From: Blattabacterium cuenoti | GTDB lineage: Bacteria; Bacteroidota; Bacteroidia; Flavobacteriales; Blattabacteriaceae | Assembly: GCF_014251815.1 (NCBI RefSeq) | Contig: NZ_CP059202.1 | Location: 496,001 to 560,000, forward strand | Length of the DNA stretch: 64,000 bases | Direction of reading: 5' to 3' | The notes under the pieces: model-generated | What the model was told of the DNA's origin: nothing | What the model saw: the letters and a program-made list of their open reading frames with translations, nothing else | Database searches by the model: none | Shown here: positions 54,368 through 62,968 of the stretch, piece by piece | Position numbering within the stretch: the stretch's first letter is position 1 | How the letters are laid out: every line of letters begins with the position of its first letter | Program-made: the position numbers and the translations under genes

Positions 54368-56896
54368 TTACAAATCTTTTCCTATTACAAAATGTGTTTT
54401 CCACTTTGATTTATTAAAACCATGAACCAGATCACGATCCATAGGATAACCCCAATCCATGCCTAAAAAACCTATTGGAGACCAAAACAAACGAACTCCA
54501 AATCCAAAAGATTTATTCATAATTATTGGATTAAATTTTTTATAAGAATCACTAATATTTCCTCCTTCTATAAAACATGTTGTCCAAATTTTTAAACTTG
54601 ATAAGTTTTTAATTAAATAACGCATTTCTAATACAAGCTTATCATAAATTATTCCTCCATTATTTGGTATTTTATCTTTATAAGAATATCCTCTTAATGG
54701 AATGTGATCTTTATTATATAATTTTAATCCTAATAAATTATTAGGCACTCCACCCATATAAAATTTTTGAAATGAAAATAATTCTACTGAATTATCATAT
54801 AGCCCTAAATAACCTAATTCTCCTCCTGCTTTTAATATCATGTTATCTATAATTTTTTTATACCAAAAAAAAATTACTTTTAATTTAAAATACTCCATCC
54901 ATTCTTTATCTCTATTATTTTTAATAATTACGGAATATGGAAGAGAAAAAAGACTATCGAATTGTATTTTAGATCCTTGAAAAGGAAAAATTATATTGGG
55001 TTTTGTTGAGTCTCTCTGAAACGAAATTAAGTAAGTGAGATTGTTAAATTTTCGTTTTTTATGAGAAAAATCTTCTTCTTGATAAAGAAATTTTTCGTAA
55101 TCTATAGATGTAAAAATTTTTGAATAAGGATCTAAGAAAGTTAAAAGCTTATTCAAATCAATAGAAATATTGATTTTCTCTAAAAATTTCTTTTTTTCAT
55201 GTGATATTTGAGTGTTTTTATATATTTGAGATAAGAAATATAAATCCTCTTCATTTTCATTTTCAATTTTCTTTATTGAATACTGACTCTTAAAAGTCAT
55301 AGAAGTAGGATGGTTCCTTTCTATCCAAGGTTCTGTGAAAGAAAAACCATAAGATGTAAAATCTTTTCCTAACTGACTATGAACAACCAATTTTTGTCCA
55401 TCTCCTTGAGGGATGGGATTCCACAAATTCCAATTAAAAACATTTTTAATAGAAAAATTTCTCAAACTTAACTTAAAAGTTCCAATAATTTTTCTAAAAT
55501 TTTTTCCACCAAATCCTCCATGAAATTGAAATTCATTAGTATTTTGTTCTACAATATGCCATTCTATGTTTATTAATCCATTTTCTTTATTGGGTTTAAT
55601 TTCATAATAGACTTTCTTAAAAAGATTTAAATTTTCTAAATTTAATAAACTGTGTTTTATTTTCTTAGTAGAGAATAGATCTCCTGGATAGGTTTTTAAT
55701 TCTCTTCTTATGACATGATCTTTAGTTATAGAATTTCCTGATATGATAACTTTATTTACATATACAGGTTGATTCTCTTCTATTTTTATTTCCAAATCCA
55801 CTCTATTATCAAGAACCCTTTTTTCTGTAAAAGTAATATTAACAAACAAATGTCCTAAATCAAAATAAACATCTAAAATACTATTAGAAGGATTGAAAAT
55901 ATTTTTTTTAATTCCTATTTGATTATATATGTCTCCTTTCTTATAAAAGAAAATTTTATTTAAAAAATCTGTTTTTATTTTTTTATTTCCTAATATACTA
56001 ACATCTCCTAAATAGTATTTTTTACCTTCTACAATTTTTATCTTGATTCCATAATTTCCAGATTTTTTTTTACATATGGAATCTAAAAACACTTGAACAT
56101 CAAGAAATCCAATAGATTTATATTTATTGACAATATTTTTTAAATCTTTCTTTATATTTTCCTGAACAAAAATAGGTTTTTGGATTCTAGAAATTATAGA
56201 ATAAAAATACTTTTTTGTTATCCCCATTAATTCAAGTAATTCTTGGTCTTGTATTGATTGATTCCCGTCAAATAATATTTCTTCTATTCCAATTTTTTTT
56301 CCTTTATTTACATATAAACATAATATGTTTTTTTTATCGTGATCTTTGTAAATTTCACTTTTTATATCAATTTCATGATATCCTTTTTTTGTATAATATT
56401 CTTGCACATCATTTTTTATAGTTTGAATTAAATCTCCAGAAATTTTATCTCCAATTCTTATTTTTTTTATATTAGGAAACTCATCTTTTTTAATTCCTTT
56501 TATTTTTATTTCATGAATTTCTTCCAAATCTTCCAATTCGAAAAATAAATCAATTTCATTTTTATACACATTCTTTTTATAAATAGATATCTTTCTAAAA
56601 AGATTACTTTTCCACAATTTTCTTATAGCATTATCCGTTTTTACTCCATGAGCATCAACTAATTCTCCAGGAAAAATTCCTGAAAATTCAGAAATAAAAG
56701 GGACATCATATTTTGTTTTTCCTATGACATGTATTTTTCTTATAATGAAAGAAACATATTGATTCTGTTTGTTGTTATAATTGTTTACAAAATAATTTTC
56801 ATTATCACTATTCATAGAAAATGAATATCCTTGTTGTATTGGCATTATTATTATGAATAAATAAAAAATGCTGTTTATAAAAATATTTTTTTTCAT
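54368..56896 (-). CDS. bamA: Outer membrane protein assembly factor BamA
   Basis: Outer-membrane protein that folds and inserts beta-barrel proteins. 842 residues from ATG 56896, which starts a signal peptide (KKNIFINSIFYLFII); ATG 56926 would overlap uppS. Five POTRA modules span about 45-430, followed by a 16-strand barrel (~450-842) with the lid region and the conserved GGNISD and VRLFWSPIGFLGMDWGYP near the end. Complete. Part of the uppS–bamA–skp string, a classic flavobacterial arrangement. Confidence 0.95.
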   Translation of the reverse strand: MKKNIFINSIFYLFIIIMPIQQGYSFSMNSDNENYFVNNYNNKQNQYVSFIIRKIHVIGKTKYDVPFISEFSGIFPGELVDAHGVKTDNAIRKLWKSNLFRKISIYKKNVYKNEIDLFFELEDLEEIHEIKIKGIKKDEFPNIKKIRIGDKISGDLIQTIKNDVQEYYTKKGYHEIDIKSEIYKDHDKKNILCLYVNKGKKIGIEEILFDGNQSIQDQELLELMGITKKYFYSIISRIQKPIFVQENIKKDLKNIVNKYKSIGFLDVQVFLDSICKKKSGNYGIKIKIVEGKKYYLGDVSILGNKKIKTDFLNKIFFYKKGDIYNQIGIKKNIFNPSNSILDVYFDLGHLFVNITFTEKRVLDNRVDLEIKIEENQPVYVNKVIISGNSITKDHVIRRELKTYPGDLFSTKKIKHSLLNLENLNLFKKVYYEIKPNKENGLINIEWHIVEQNTNEFQFHGGFGGKNFRKIIGTFKLSLRNFSIKNVFNWNLWNPIPQGDGQKLVVHSQLGKDFTSYGFSFTEPWIERNHPTSMTFKSQYSIKKIENENEEDLYFLSQIYKNTQISHEKKKFLEKINISIDLNKLLTFLDPYSKIFTSIDYEKFLYQEEDFSHKKRKFNNLTYLISFQRDSTKPNIIFPFQGSKIQFDSLFSLPYSVIIKNNRDKEWMEYFKLKVIFFWYKKIIDNMILKAGGELGYLGLYDNSVELFSFQKFYMGGVPNNLLGLKLYNKDHIPLRGYSYKDKIPNNGGIIYDKLVLEMRYLIKNLSSLKIWTTCFIEGGNISDSYKKFNPIIMNKSFGFGVRLFWSPIGFLGMDWGYPMDRDLVHGFNKSKWKTHFVIGKDL

Positions 56897-56909
56897 GATT
56901 GCAAAAAAA

Positions 56910-57641
56910 TTATTCAATTTTTCCAAAACGACGTTTTCTTTTTTGATAATTTACTATAGCTTCGAAAAAATCTTTTTTACGAAAATCCGGCCATAAAATA
57001 TTTGTGAAATATAGTTCTGCATAAGCGGATTGCCAAAGTAAAAAATTACTTATCCGTTGTTCTCCGCTTGTTCTAATAATTAAATCTACATCTGGTAAAT
57101 TTTTTGTATACAAATGATTTTGAAAAAAAGAATAATCTACATCTTTTATGGAAAACAAACCGCTGCATACTTTTTTAGCAATATTTTTTGTTGCTCTTAA
57201 AATTTCTTCTCTAGCGCTATAACTCAAAGCTAAAATTAAAGTTACAGATGTATTATGTTTTGTTTTCTTTGTGAAGAAGTACAATTCCTTTTGAATCATT
57301 TCAGAAAATCTTTCTATTTCTCCTATGATAAGAATCTTCACGTTTTTTTCATGGATTTCTTCCAAATTAATTTTTAAATTAGTATGAAACAAACGCATTA
57401 AATCATCTATTTCTTGTTTAGGCCTATTCCAATTTTCTGAAGAAAACACATACAAAGTGATATAAGGAATTCCTAATTCTTTACACCCGTCTATAGTATC
57501 TCTTACAGATTGTATAGCTTTTTCATGACCAAATGTTCTCATTTTTCCTCTTTTTTCAGCCCAACGTCCATTTCCATCCATAATAATTGCTACATGATGA
57601 GGGATATTATTATAATCTATTTTTTCTAAAATTTTTTCCAT
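56910..57641 (-). CDS. uppS: Undecaprenyl diphosphate synthase (isoprenyl transferase)
   Basis: Cis-prenyltransferase making the C55 lipid that carries wall and LPS precursors. 243 residues from ATG 57641 (ATG 57650 adds MIF). AIIMDGNGRWAEKRG (~18-32) holds the catalytic Asp, and RTSGEQRISNFLLWQSAYAE (~193-212) binds the pyrophosphate. It depends on isopentenyl units, which the mevalonate pathway (kinase at 58696) would make. A TATATTTG box upstream may be its promoter. Confidence 0.96.
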   Translation of the reverse strand: MEKILEKIDYNNIPHHVAIIMDGNGRWAEKRGKMRTFGHEKAIQSVRDTIDGCKELGIPYITLYVFSSENWNRPKQEIDDLMRLFHTNLKINLEEIHEKNVKILIIGEIERFSEMIQKELYFFTKKTKHNTSVTLILALSYSAREEILRATKNIAKKVCSGLFSIKDVDYSFFQNHLYTKNLPDVDLIIRTSGEQRISNFLLWQSAYAELYFTNILWPDFRKKDFFEAIVNYQKRKRRFGKIE

Positions 57642-57664
57642 AAAAATCATAAATACATCTGTTA

Positions 57665-57672
57665 CAAATATA
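57665..57672 (-). promoter_or_regulatory. Possible -7 element for uppS–bamA–skp
   Basis: Minus-strand TATATTTG matches TAnnTTTG, 23 bases before the uppS ATG. The nearest TTG is only 12 bases away, too close, so support is partial. Confidence 0.25.
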
Positions 57673-57699
57673 TAAATAAAAAATCAAGATTTTTTATAT

Positions 57700-58587
57700 T
57701 CAATTTCGTTGATCCATTCCCCATAAAAGTTTTTCTCTCAATGTTTTGTAATATGTATTTTTTTCTTCTTGAAGAAGATATATGTAAAAAGGAGCTTTCT
57801 GAATATATAATTCATTATCCTGATTCAAAGAAGTTAGCCTTGTATCCACAGATAAAGAATAAGATTTTACACGACTATGTATTTTTAAATAAACCTTTTT
57901 ATCATCCGATATGATTAATGGCCGTGAAAATAAGTTATGTGGAGATATAGGTGTTAAAACAAAATTTTTATTTTCAGGACTAATAATAGGACCTCCACAA
58001 CTTAGAGAATATCCTGTAGACCCAGTAGGAGTAGAAATAATCAATCCATCAGCCCAATAAGAAGTCAAAAATTCATTATCTATATAGGCATCTATAGTGA
58101 TCATAGAAACCGTTTCTTTTCTTAAAATAACGATTTCATTCAAGGCAAAATTAAAAAATTTATGATGATTCGTTATAGAAGTTTTTAAGGATAATAAACT
58201 TCTAGGCATTATATGAAGTTTCCTACTAAAAATTTTATCTATTTTTTTTATGAATACATCTTTATTAAAAGTAGCTAAGAAACCTAAATTTCCTGTATTC
58301 ACTCCAACTATGGGGATGCCAGAATCTCTGATTAATGTAATGGCTGATAAAATGGTCCCATCACCTCCAAAAGTAAACATTAAACTGAAATCTTTAGTAG
58401 TTAATTCTTTATAATGAGAAAAAACGGGAAAATCTAAATATTTGAATTCTTCAAAAGAAGACAAAATACGTAAAAATGATTTTTCAATATGTATTTCTAT
58501 TGAATGATTAGATGCATAGCCTATGAAATGATTAAAATATGGTATATTTTTTTTGCAAAATTTTTGTCCATATACGGCTATTTTCAT
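57700..58587 (-). CDS. nadK: NAD kinase
   Basis: Phosphorylates NAD to NADP. 295 residues. The Gly-rich motif FGGDGTILSAI is at 73-83 with catalytic Asp 76, and GVNTGNLGFLA follows. STPTGSTGYSLSCGGPIISP near 183-202 is the second family motif. Complete. It diverges from the mevalonate kinase gene; the promoter-like elements between them point to that gene, and none for nadK is convincing. Conserved neighbour of uppS in the phylum. Confidence 0.96.
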   Translation of the reverse strand: MKIAVYGQKFCKKNIPYFNHFIGYASNHSIEIHIEKSFLRILSSFEEFKYLDFPVFSHYKELTTKDFSLMFTFGGDGTILSAITLIRDSGIPIVGVNTGNLGFLATFNKDVFIKKIDKIFSRKLHIMPRSLLSLKTSITNHHKFFNFALNEIVILRKETVSMITIDAYIDNEFLTSYWADGLIISTPTGSTGYSLSCGGPIISPENKNFVLTPISPHNLFSRPLIISDDKKVYLKIHSRVKSYSLSVDTRLTSLNQDNELYIQKAPFYIYLLQEEKNTYYKTLREKLLWGMDQRN

Positions 58588-58638
58588 TTTAAAATTTTCT
58601 TTAATTAAAAAATTTACGAAATTTTTGTTTGATTATAT

Positions 58639-58668
58639 TTGATCAAATTAAATAAAGAATTAAATTTG
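58639..58668 (+). promoter_or_regulatory. Promoter of the mevalonate kinase gene
   Basis: TTG (58639-58641), 19 bases, then TAAATTTG (58661-58668): a full consensus match 27 bases before the ATG at 58696. The TTG sits within a 12-base palindrome ATTTGATCAAAT (58637-58648), and another TATATTTG is at 58634. Confidence 0.7.
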
Positions 58669-58695
58669 TGTTTTTTTAAAAAAACAAAGCATAAA

Positions 58696-59636
58696 ATGAA
58701 AAAAACTTTGTTTCCTGCAAAAATACTACTGTTTGGAGAATATGGCGTTTTGAAAAATTCGAGTGGCCTTTCTATCCCTCATAACATTTATAAAGGCGCT
58801 TTAAAGCTCCCTTGTAAATTCAATAAATATAAAAAATATAAAGATATTTTATGTTCCAATTATCAAATTGGAAAATTTTATGATTTTTTGTCTATTTTAG
58901 AAAAAAAAAACGAATATTAACGAAATTAGATTTAAAAAAATTACATAAAGATATACAAAGGGGGGTATTTTTTCATTCGAATATTCCTAAGAGATATGGA
59001 GTAGGAAGTTCTGGAGCATTAGTAGCTGCTATTTATGACAAATACACAAAAAATAAATTACAGGGGGCTTTTAAAGAAGAAATTGTAATATTAAAAAATA
59101 TATTTAGCCAAATGGAGTCTTTTTTTCATGGGAAAAGTTCTGGAATAGATCCTTTAATTTGTTATTTAAATCAACCTTTACTTATTAGATCTAAAACTAA
59201 TATTTCTATCACAAGCATTCCCAAAAAAAATCAAGGAGAAGGGGCTATTTTTTTATTAAATTCTGGAATACCAAGAAAAACTGATTTTATGATCCAATTC
59301 TTTTTGAAAAAATTAAAACATGATAATTTCAAAAAAATTTTTTCTTCAGAATTCATAAAATATAATGAAAAATGTATTGAAGCTTTTTTAAAAGAAGATT
59401 TTAAAATCTTGTTAAAAAATGTTAAACTGTTATCTGTTTGGGTTTTTAATCATTTTCGTCCCATGATTTCTAAAAATTTTTGGAAAATATGGGAAAATGG
59501 AATATTCAGTAATATCTATTATTTAAAATTGTGTGGATCTGGAGGTGGAGGCTTTATTTTAGGTTTTACATCAAATTATGAATTATCCAGAAAAAAATTA
59601 AAAAAATATGCAACGGAAGTTCTTTTTCGTTTTTAA
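58696..59636 (+). CDS. mvaK: Mevalonate kinase (GHMP family), frame broken at a 10-A run
   Basis: ATP-dependent phosphorylation of mevalonate towards isopentenyl diphosphate. Motif 1 PAKILLFGEYGVLK is in frame from ATG 58696. The frame then ends at TAA 58918-58920, 75 codons in. In the next frame the protein continues from CGA at 58911 with motif 2 IPKRYGVGSSGALVAA, SSGIDPLICYL and motif 3 LCGSGGGGFILGF, to 59636. The switch falls at ten A (58901-58910): one extra A, or a -1 slip, joins the parts into about 313 residues, the family length. A separate start at ATG 59112 would lack motif 2. Either slippage rescues it, or it is a recent pseudogene or a read error. Confidence 0.85.
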
Positions 59637-59648
59637 TTTCATTTTTTT

Positions 59649-60371
59649 ATGCATCATAATAATAAAATTAAAATTAGATTAAATCATTACTTGGCACATG
59701 CAGGAATATCTTCTAGAAGAGGAGCAGATAAACTTATTCAATCTGGGGCAATAGAAGTAAATGGAAAACCTGTTTTAAAATTAGGAACTATTATCAGTAC
59801 AAATGATATTGTTAAATTTAATGGATCTAAAATTAGATATAAAAATAAGATTTATATCCTTCTCAATAAACCTAAAGGTTTTATTACTACTACACGAGAT
59901 CAATTTAACAGAAAAACAGTAATGAATCTAATTCCTTCTATATCTGAGTATAGAGTTTTTCCTGTAGGAAGATTAGATCGTTCTACCACAGGGGTTTTGC
60001 TTATAACAAATGATGGATACATGGCAGAAAAACTGACTCATCCTAAATATCATATCAAAAAAATATATCATGTATCATTAAATAAAGAAATAAGAAATGA
60101 AGATTTAGATAGAATAAGACAAGGAAAAATTTATCTGAAAGAAGGGAAAGTAAAAGTTATTTTTGTGAATAAAAAAAATGCCAGAAATCAAGTAGAAATT
60201 GGATTATATATAGGATGGAATCGAGTCATTAAACGAATATTCAAAAAACTAAATTATCAAGTTGTTCGATTAGATCGTATTAATTTCGGAGGACTTTCCA
60301 AAAGAAATATTAAAATAGGAAACTGGTGTTTTTTGAGTAAAAAAGAAATAGAAAACATTATCAAATATTAA
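59649..60371 (+). CDS. rluB: RluB/RsuA-family rRNA pseudouridine synthase
   Basis: Modifies one uridine of rRNA. 240 residues: N-terminal S4 domain (~8-65, IRLNHYLAHAGISSRRGAD), then the catalytic domain with FPVGRLDRSTTGVLLITNDG (~107-126), the Asp in GRLD being catalytic, and NQVEIGLYIGWNRVIKRIF late on. Known flavobacterial neighbour of the mevalonate kinase gene. RluB, RluE/F and RsuA are similar; RluB is the usual guess in this phylum. Confidence 0.92.
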   Translation: MHHNNKIKIRLNHYLAHAGISSRRGADKLIQSGAIEVNGKPVLKLGTIISTNDIVKFNGSKIRYKNKIYILLNKPKGFITTTRDQFNRKTVMNLIPSISEYRVFPVGRLDRSTTGVLLITNDGYMAEKLTHPKYHIKKIYHVSLNKEIRNEDLDRIRQGKIYLKEGKVKVIFVNKKNARNQVEIGLYIGWNRVIKRIFKKLNYQVVRLDRINFGGLSKRNIKIGNWCFLSKKEIENIIKY

Positions 60372-60381
60372 AATTATTAAT

Positions 60382-60810
60382 ATGAATATAAAAAAAATCA
60401 TCATTATTAATGGTCCTAACCTAAATCTTTTAGGAATAAGGGATCCAGAATTATACGGAAATGAAAACTTTTTAGATTATCTAAAAAAACTAAAAAAAAA
60501 ATTACCTACTAATATAGAAATTGCTTACTACCAAAGTAATAGTGAAGGAAAAATTATAGATATACTCCATTCTGTTGGATTCAAGTCTGATGGAATTATT
60601 CTGAACGCAGGAGCTTATACTCATACTTCTATAGGAATTTCTGATGCCATTAAATCTATTTCTTCTCCTGTTATAGAAGTTCATATCTCTAACATTTATT
60701 CTAGAGAATCTTTTAGAAAAAAATCATTTATATCTTCTGTTTGTAATGGTACAATTTTTGGTTTCGGATTAAAATCTTATGAATTAGGAATAATGAGTTT
60801 TCTTTTATAA
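60382..60810 (+). CDS. aroQ: 3-dehydroquinate dehydratase, type II
   Basis: Third step of the shikimate route to aromatic amino acids. 142 residues, normal length. NGPNLNLLGIRDPELYG (~10-26) carries the flexible loop with Arg and Tyr, and EVHISNIYSRESFRKKS (~99-115) the Glu/His pair and Arg. Complete apart from drift at the C-terminus. Its last 34 bases overlap the convergent engB gene, an unusually long tail-to-tail overlap. Confidence 0.95.
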   Translation: MNIKKIIIINGPNLNLLGIRDPELYGNENFLDYLKKLKKKLPTNIEIAYYQSNSEGKIIDILHSVGFKSDGIILNAGAYTHTSIGISDAIKSISSPVIEVHISNIYSRESFRKKSFISSVCNGTIFGFGLKSYELGIMSFLL

Positions 60811-61418
60811 GTATAAGGATGATAAAAATCGTTCAATTTTTTTATATGTTGAATTATATCGTTGATTCCATCTTCATTTTTTACGGACACTTTAAACCAT
60901 ATAGGGAGGAATGAAACAGACTTTTTTTTGATTTCTTTAATGTAGTAACAAATATTTTCATCTTTAATAAATCTATGATTTCTTAGTTTATCTATTTTTG
61001 TAAATACAATACAAAAACGGATTTTCGTGTTGTTTAATTTTTGTATAAAATTTAAATCTATTTTTTGTATAAATAATCTACAATCTATTAATAGAAATAA
61101 AAAAACAATATTTTTTTGATAAAAAATATAATCCGTAATTAATTTTTGCGTTTTTTGTTTCTCTTTTTTTACAGAAAAAAATCCATAACCTGGCAAATCT
61201 ATTAGATACCATTTATGATTGATCAAAAAATAATTTATACATTGTGTTCTTCCAGGATAAGAAGAAACTTTAGCTATTTTTTTTTTAGTTATGCAATTTA
61301 TTAAACTAGATTTTCCAACATTAGAACGTCCTACAAAAGCATATTCGGGAAAACTATGAATAAATGATTGATTGATATTTTTCAAACTTCTTTCAAATTT
61401 TACAGAAAAAATTTTCAT
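60777..61418 (-). CDS. engB: EngB/YsxC ribosome assembly GTPase
   Basis: GTPase assisting assembly of the large ribosomal subunit. 213 residues. G1 GRSNVGKSS (~31-39), G3 DLPGYGF (~73-79) and G4 TKIDKL (~140-145) are intact, and the N-terminal YAFVGRSN matches the family. The C-terminus extends a little beyond the usual end and overlaps aroQ by 34 bases. The start overlaps the upstream alpha/beta hydrolase by 26 bases, so translation is likely coupled. Confidence 0.95.
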   Translation of the reverse strand: MKIFSVKFERSLKNINQSFIHSFPEYAFVGRSNVGKSSLINCITKKKIAKVSSYPGRTQCINYFLINHKWYLIDLPGYGFFSVKKEKQKTQKLITDYIFYQKNIVFLFLLIDCRLFIQKIDLNFIQKLNNTKIRFCIVFTKIDKLRNHRFIKDENICYYIKEIKKKSVSFLPIWFKVSVKNEDGINDIIQHIKKLNDFYHPYTYKRKLIIPNS

Positions 61419-62187
61419 GATTAAAATTAAATTTAGAAAGCCATTTTTCTAATATTTCTATGAATATTTTAGGATGTTCCATCATTGGAACGTGGCCACA
61501 CTTATCTATCCAGTGTAATTCTGAATGAGGCAACAATCTATGAAATTCTCTTGCGATTTCTGGAGGAGTAATATGATCCTGTCTCCCCCAAATTAAACAA
61601 ATAGGTTGTTGAATGACAGATAAATCTTTAGACATATTATACTTCATAGCACTTTTTGCTATATATAAAGTTTTAATTCCTTTTTTTTTATCATTTACAA
61701 TATGAAAAACTTCATCTACTAATTCTTTGGTAGCCATGTTAGGATCAAAAAATACTTCTTGTGATTTTCTCCTAATGTATTCATAGTTTTCTCTTTTAGG
61801 AAAAGCATCTCCAAAAGCTTTTTCGAATAAACCTGAACTTCCTGTTAAAACGACAGAATGAACTAAATCCAGCCTTTTTTTTGCTATGATTAAAGCAATA
61901 TGTCCTCCAAGAGAATTTCCTATTAAAGTAGCTCTTTGAATTCTTATTTTTATTAAAAATTGGATTACATATTTAGAGATACTATAAATATTAGTCAATA
62001 ATAATGGCATCTTATAAAGAGGTAATGATGGAATAATAACTTGATAACCTTTTTTTGGAAAAAAATCTAAAAGAGCTTTGAAATTGCTTAATCCGCCCAT
62101 TAATCCATGAAGTAAAATCAAAGGATGACCTTTTCCTTTTTTTATATGAGGAAACTTTTTTTTTTGATTCTCAATGAGATAAAGCAT
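61393..62187 (-). CDS. Alpha/beta hydrolase
   Basis: 264-residue soluble enzyme. Oxyanion-hole LLHGLMGGLSNF (~24-35), nucleophile elbow GNSLGGHIAL with Ser in the third position (~98), Asp in WGRQDHITPP (~210) and His in DKCGHVPMMEHP (~238) complete the triad. Different from the hydrolase at 6551, to which it is only distantly similar. It precedes engB in Bacteroidetes generally; the substrate is unknown, and hints of a lipid or ester target are only inference. Confidence 0.9.
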   Translation of the reverse strand: MLYLIENQKKKFPHIKKGKGHPLILLHGLMGGLSNFKALLDFFPKKGYQVIIPSLPLYKMPLLLTNIYSISKYVIQFLIKIRIQRATLIGNSLGGHIALIIAKKRLDLVHSVVLTGSSGLFEKAFGDAFPKRENYEYIRRKSQEVFFDPNMATKELVDEVFHIVNDKKKGIKTLYIAKSAMKYNMSKDLSVIQQPICLIWGRQDHITPPEIAREFHRLLPHSELHWIDKCGHVPMMEHPKIFIEILEKWLSKFNFNHENFFCKI

Positions 62188-62212
62188 AATATCATACGAT
62201 TTACTTGTTTTT

Positions 62213-62968
62213 TTATTTTATGTGAGTATTTTTTTTATATTTATCTTGAATGATAAAATAAGCTTCTTTCGCTGCCATTTCTTCTGATTTTTTTTTAGAA
62301 AAACCTCTTCCTTTAGTTTGAATTCCACATTCTGGTACTGTAAATTCAGATAAATAAATAATTTTGTTTTGATTTTTATCTTCTCTAAAAGTTTTAAAAT
62401 TTATAAGAAATTTATTTTTTTGAGCCCATTCCATAATCCATACTTTATAGCTGAAAATTTCATTTTGCAATTTTTCGAAATTTACATGAGTATATAATAT
62501 TCTTTTATGTACAAAATTTTCACATTTTCGATATCCTCTCTCCAAATAAATAAATCCTATTAAAGCTTCAAGTGTATTTCCCAGTATATTATTATCAGAT
62601 ATTATAGATTTATCGAAAAAAATATCTGCAATTGTTAATTTTTTCGAAATTTCATTTAAATTTCTTCTACATACTATTTGAGATCGTATTTGAGTTAATT
62701 CTCCTTCTTTTTTTTCAGGAAATTTCTCACATAAAAAATGTGATATAATAGAATTTAATACAGCATCTCCCAAAAATTCTAATCTTTGAAAATTAATAGA
62801 ATAATTTTGATTAGAATTTCTCTTTTTTGCAGAAAAACTATATAGAAATACTTCCTTTAAAAATTCCGTGTTTTTTGGACGAAACCCTAATATTTTTATC
62901 AATATTCTAACTATTAAAGCAGAATAATCATTTTTTTTTTCAAAAAAATTACTATTTTCAGATAACAT
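62213..62968 (-). CDS. rnc: Ribonuclease III
   Basis: Double-strand-specific RNase that processes rRNA and structured RNAs. 251 residues. The catalytic motif is FQRLEFLGDAVLNSIIS (~61-77). The second acidic site GNTLEALIGFIYLERGY (~128-144) has Gly-Asn ahead of the Glu, usual in Bacteroidetes. A dsRNA-binding domain follows (~178-245; KGRGFSKKKSEEMAAKEAY). Its ATG shares one base with the fabF stop (TAATG), the classic fabF–rnc pair. Confidence 0.95.
   Translation of the reverse strand: MLSENSNFFEKKNDYSALIVRILIKILGFRPKNTEFLKEVFLYSFSAKKRNSNQNYSINFQRLEFLGDAVLNSIISHFLCEKFPEKKEGELTQIRSQIVCRRNLNEISKKLTIADIFFDKSIISDNNILGNTLEALIGFIYLERGYRKCENFVHKRILYTHVNFEKLQNEIFSYKVWIMEWAQKNKFLINFKTFREDKNQNKIIYLSEFTVPECGIQTKGRGFSKKKSEEMAAKEAYFIIQDKYKKNTHIK

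Noticed and set aside
59112-59636. Independent small GHMP kinase gene from ATG 59112
   Set aside because: It would lack the YGVGSSGA phosphate loop, which is present in the same frame just upstream; it is the second half of the broken mevalonate kinase.
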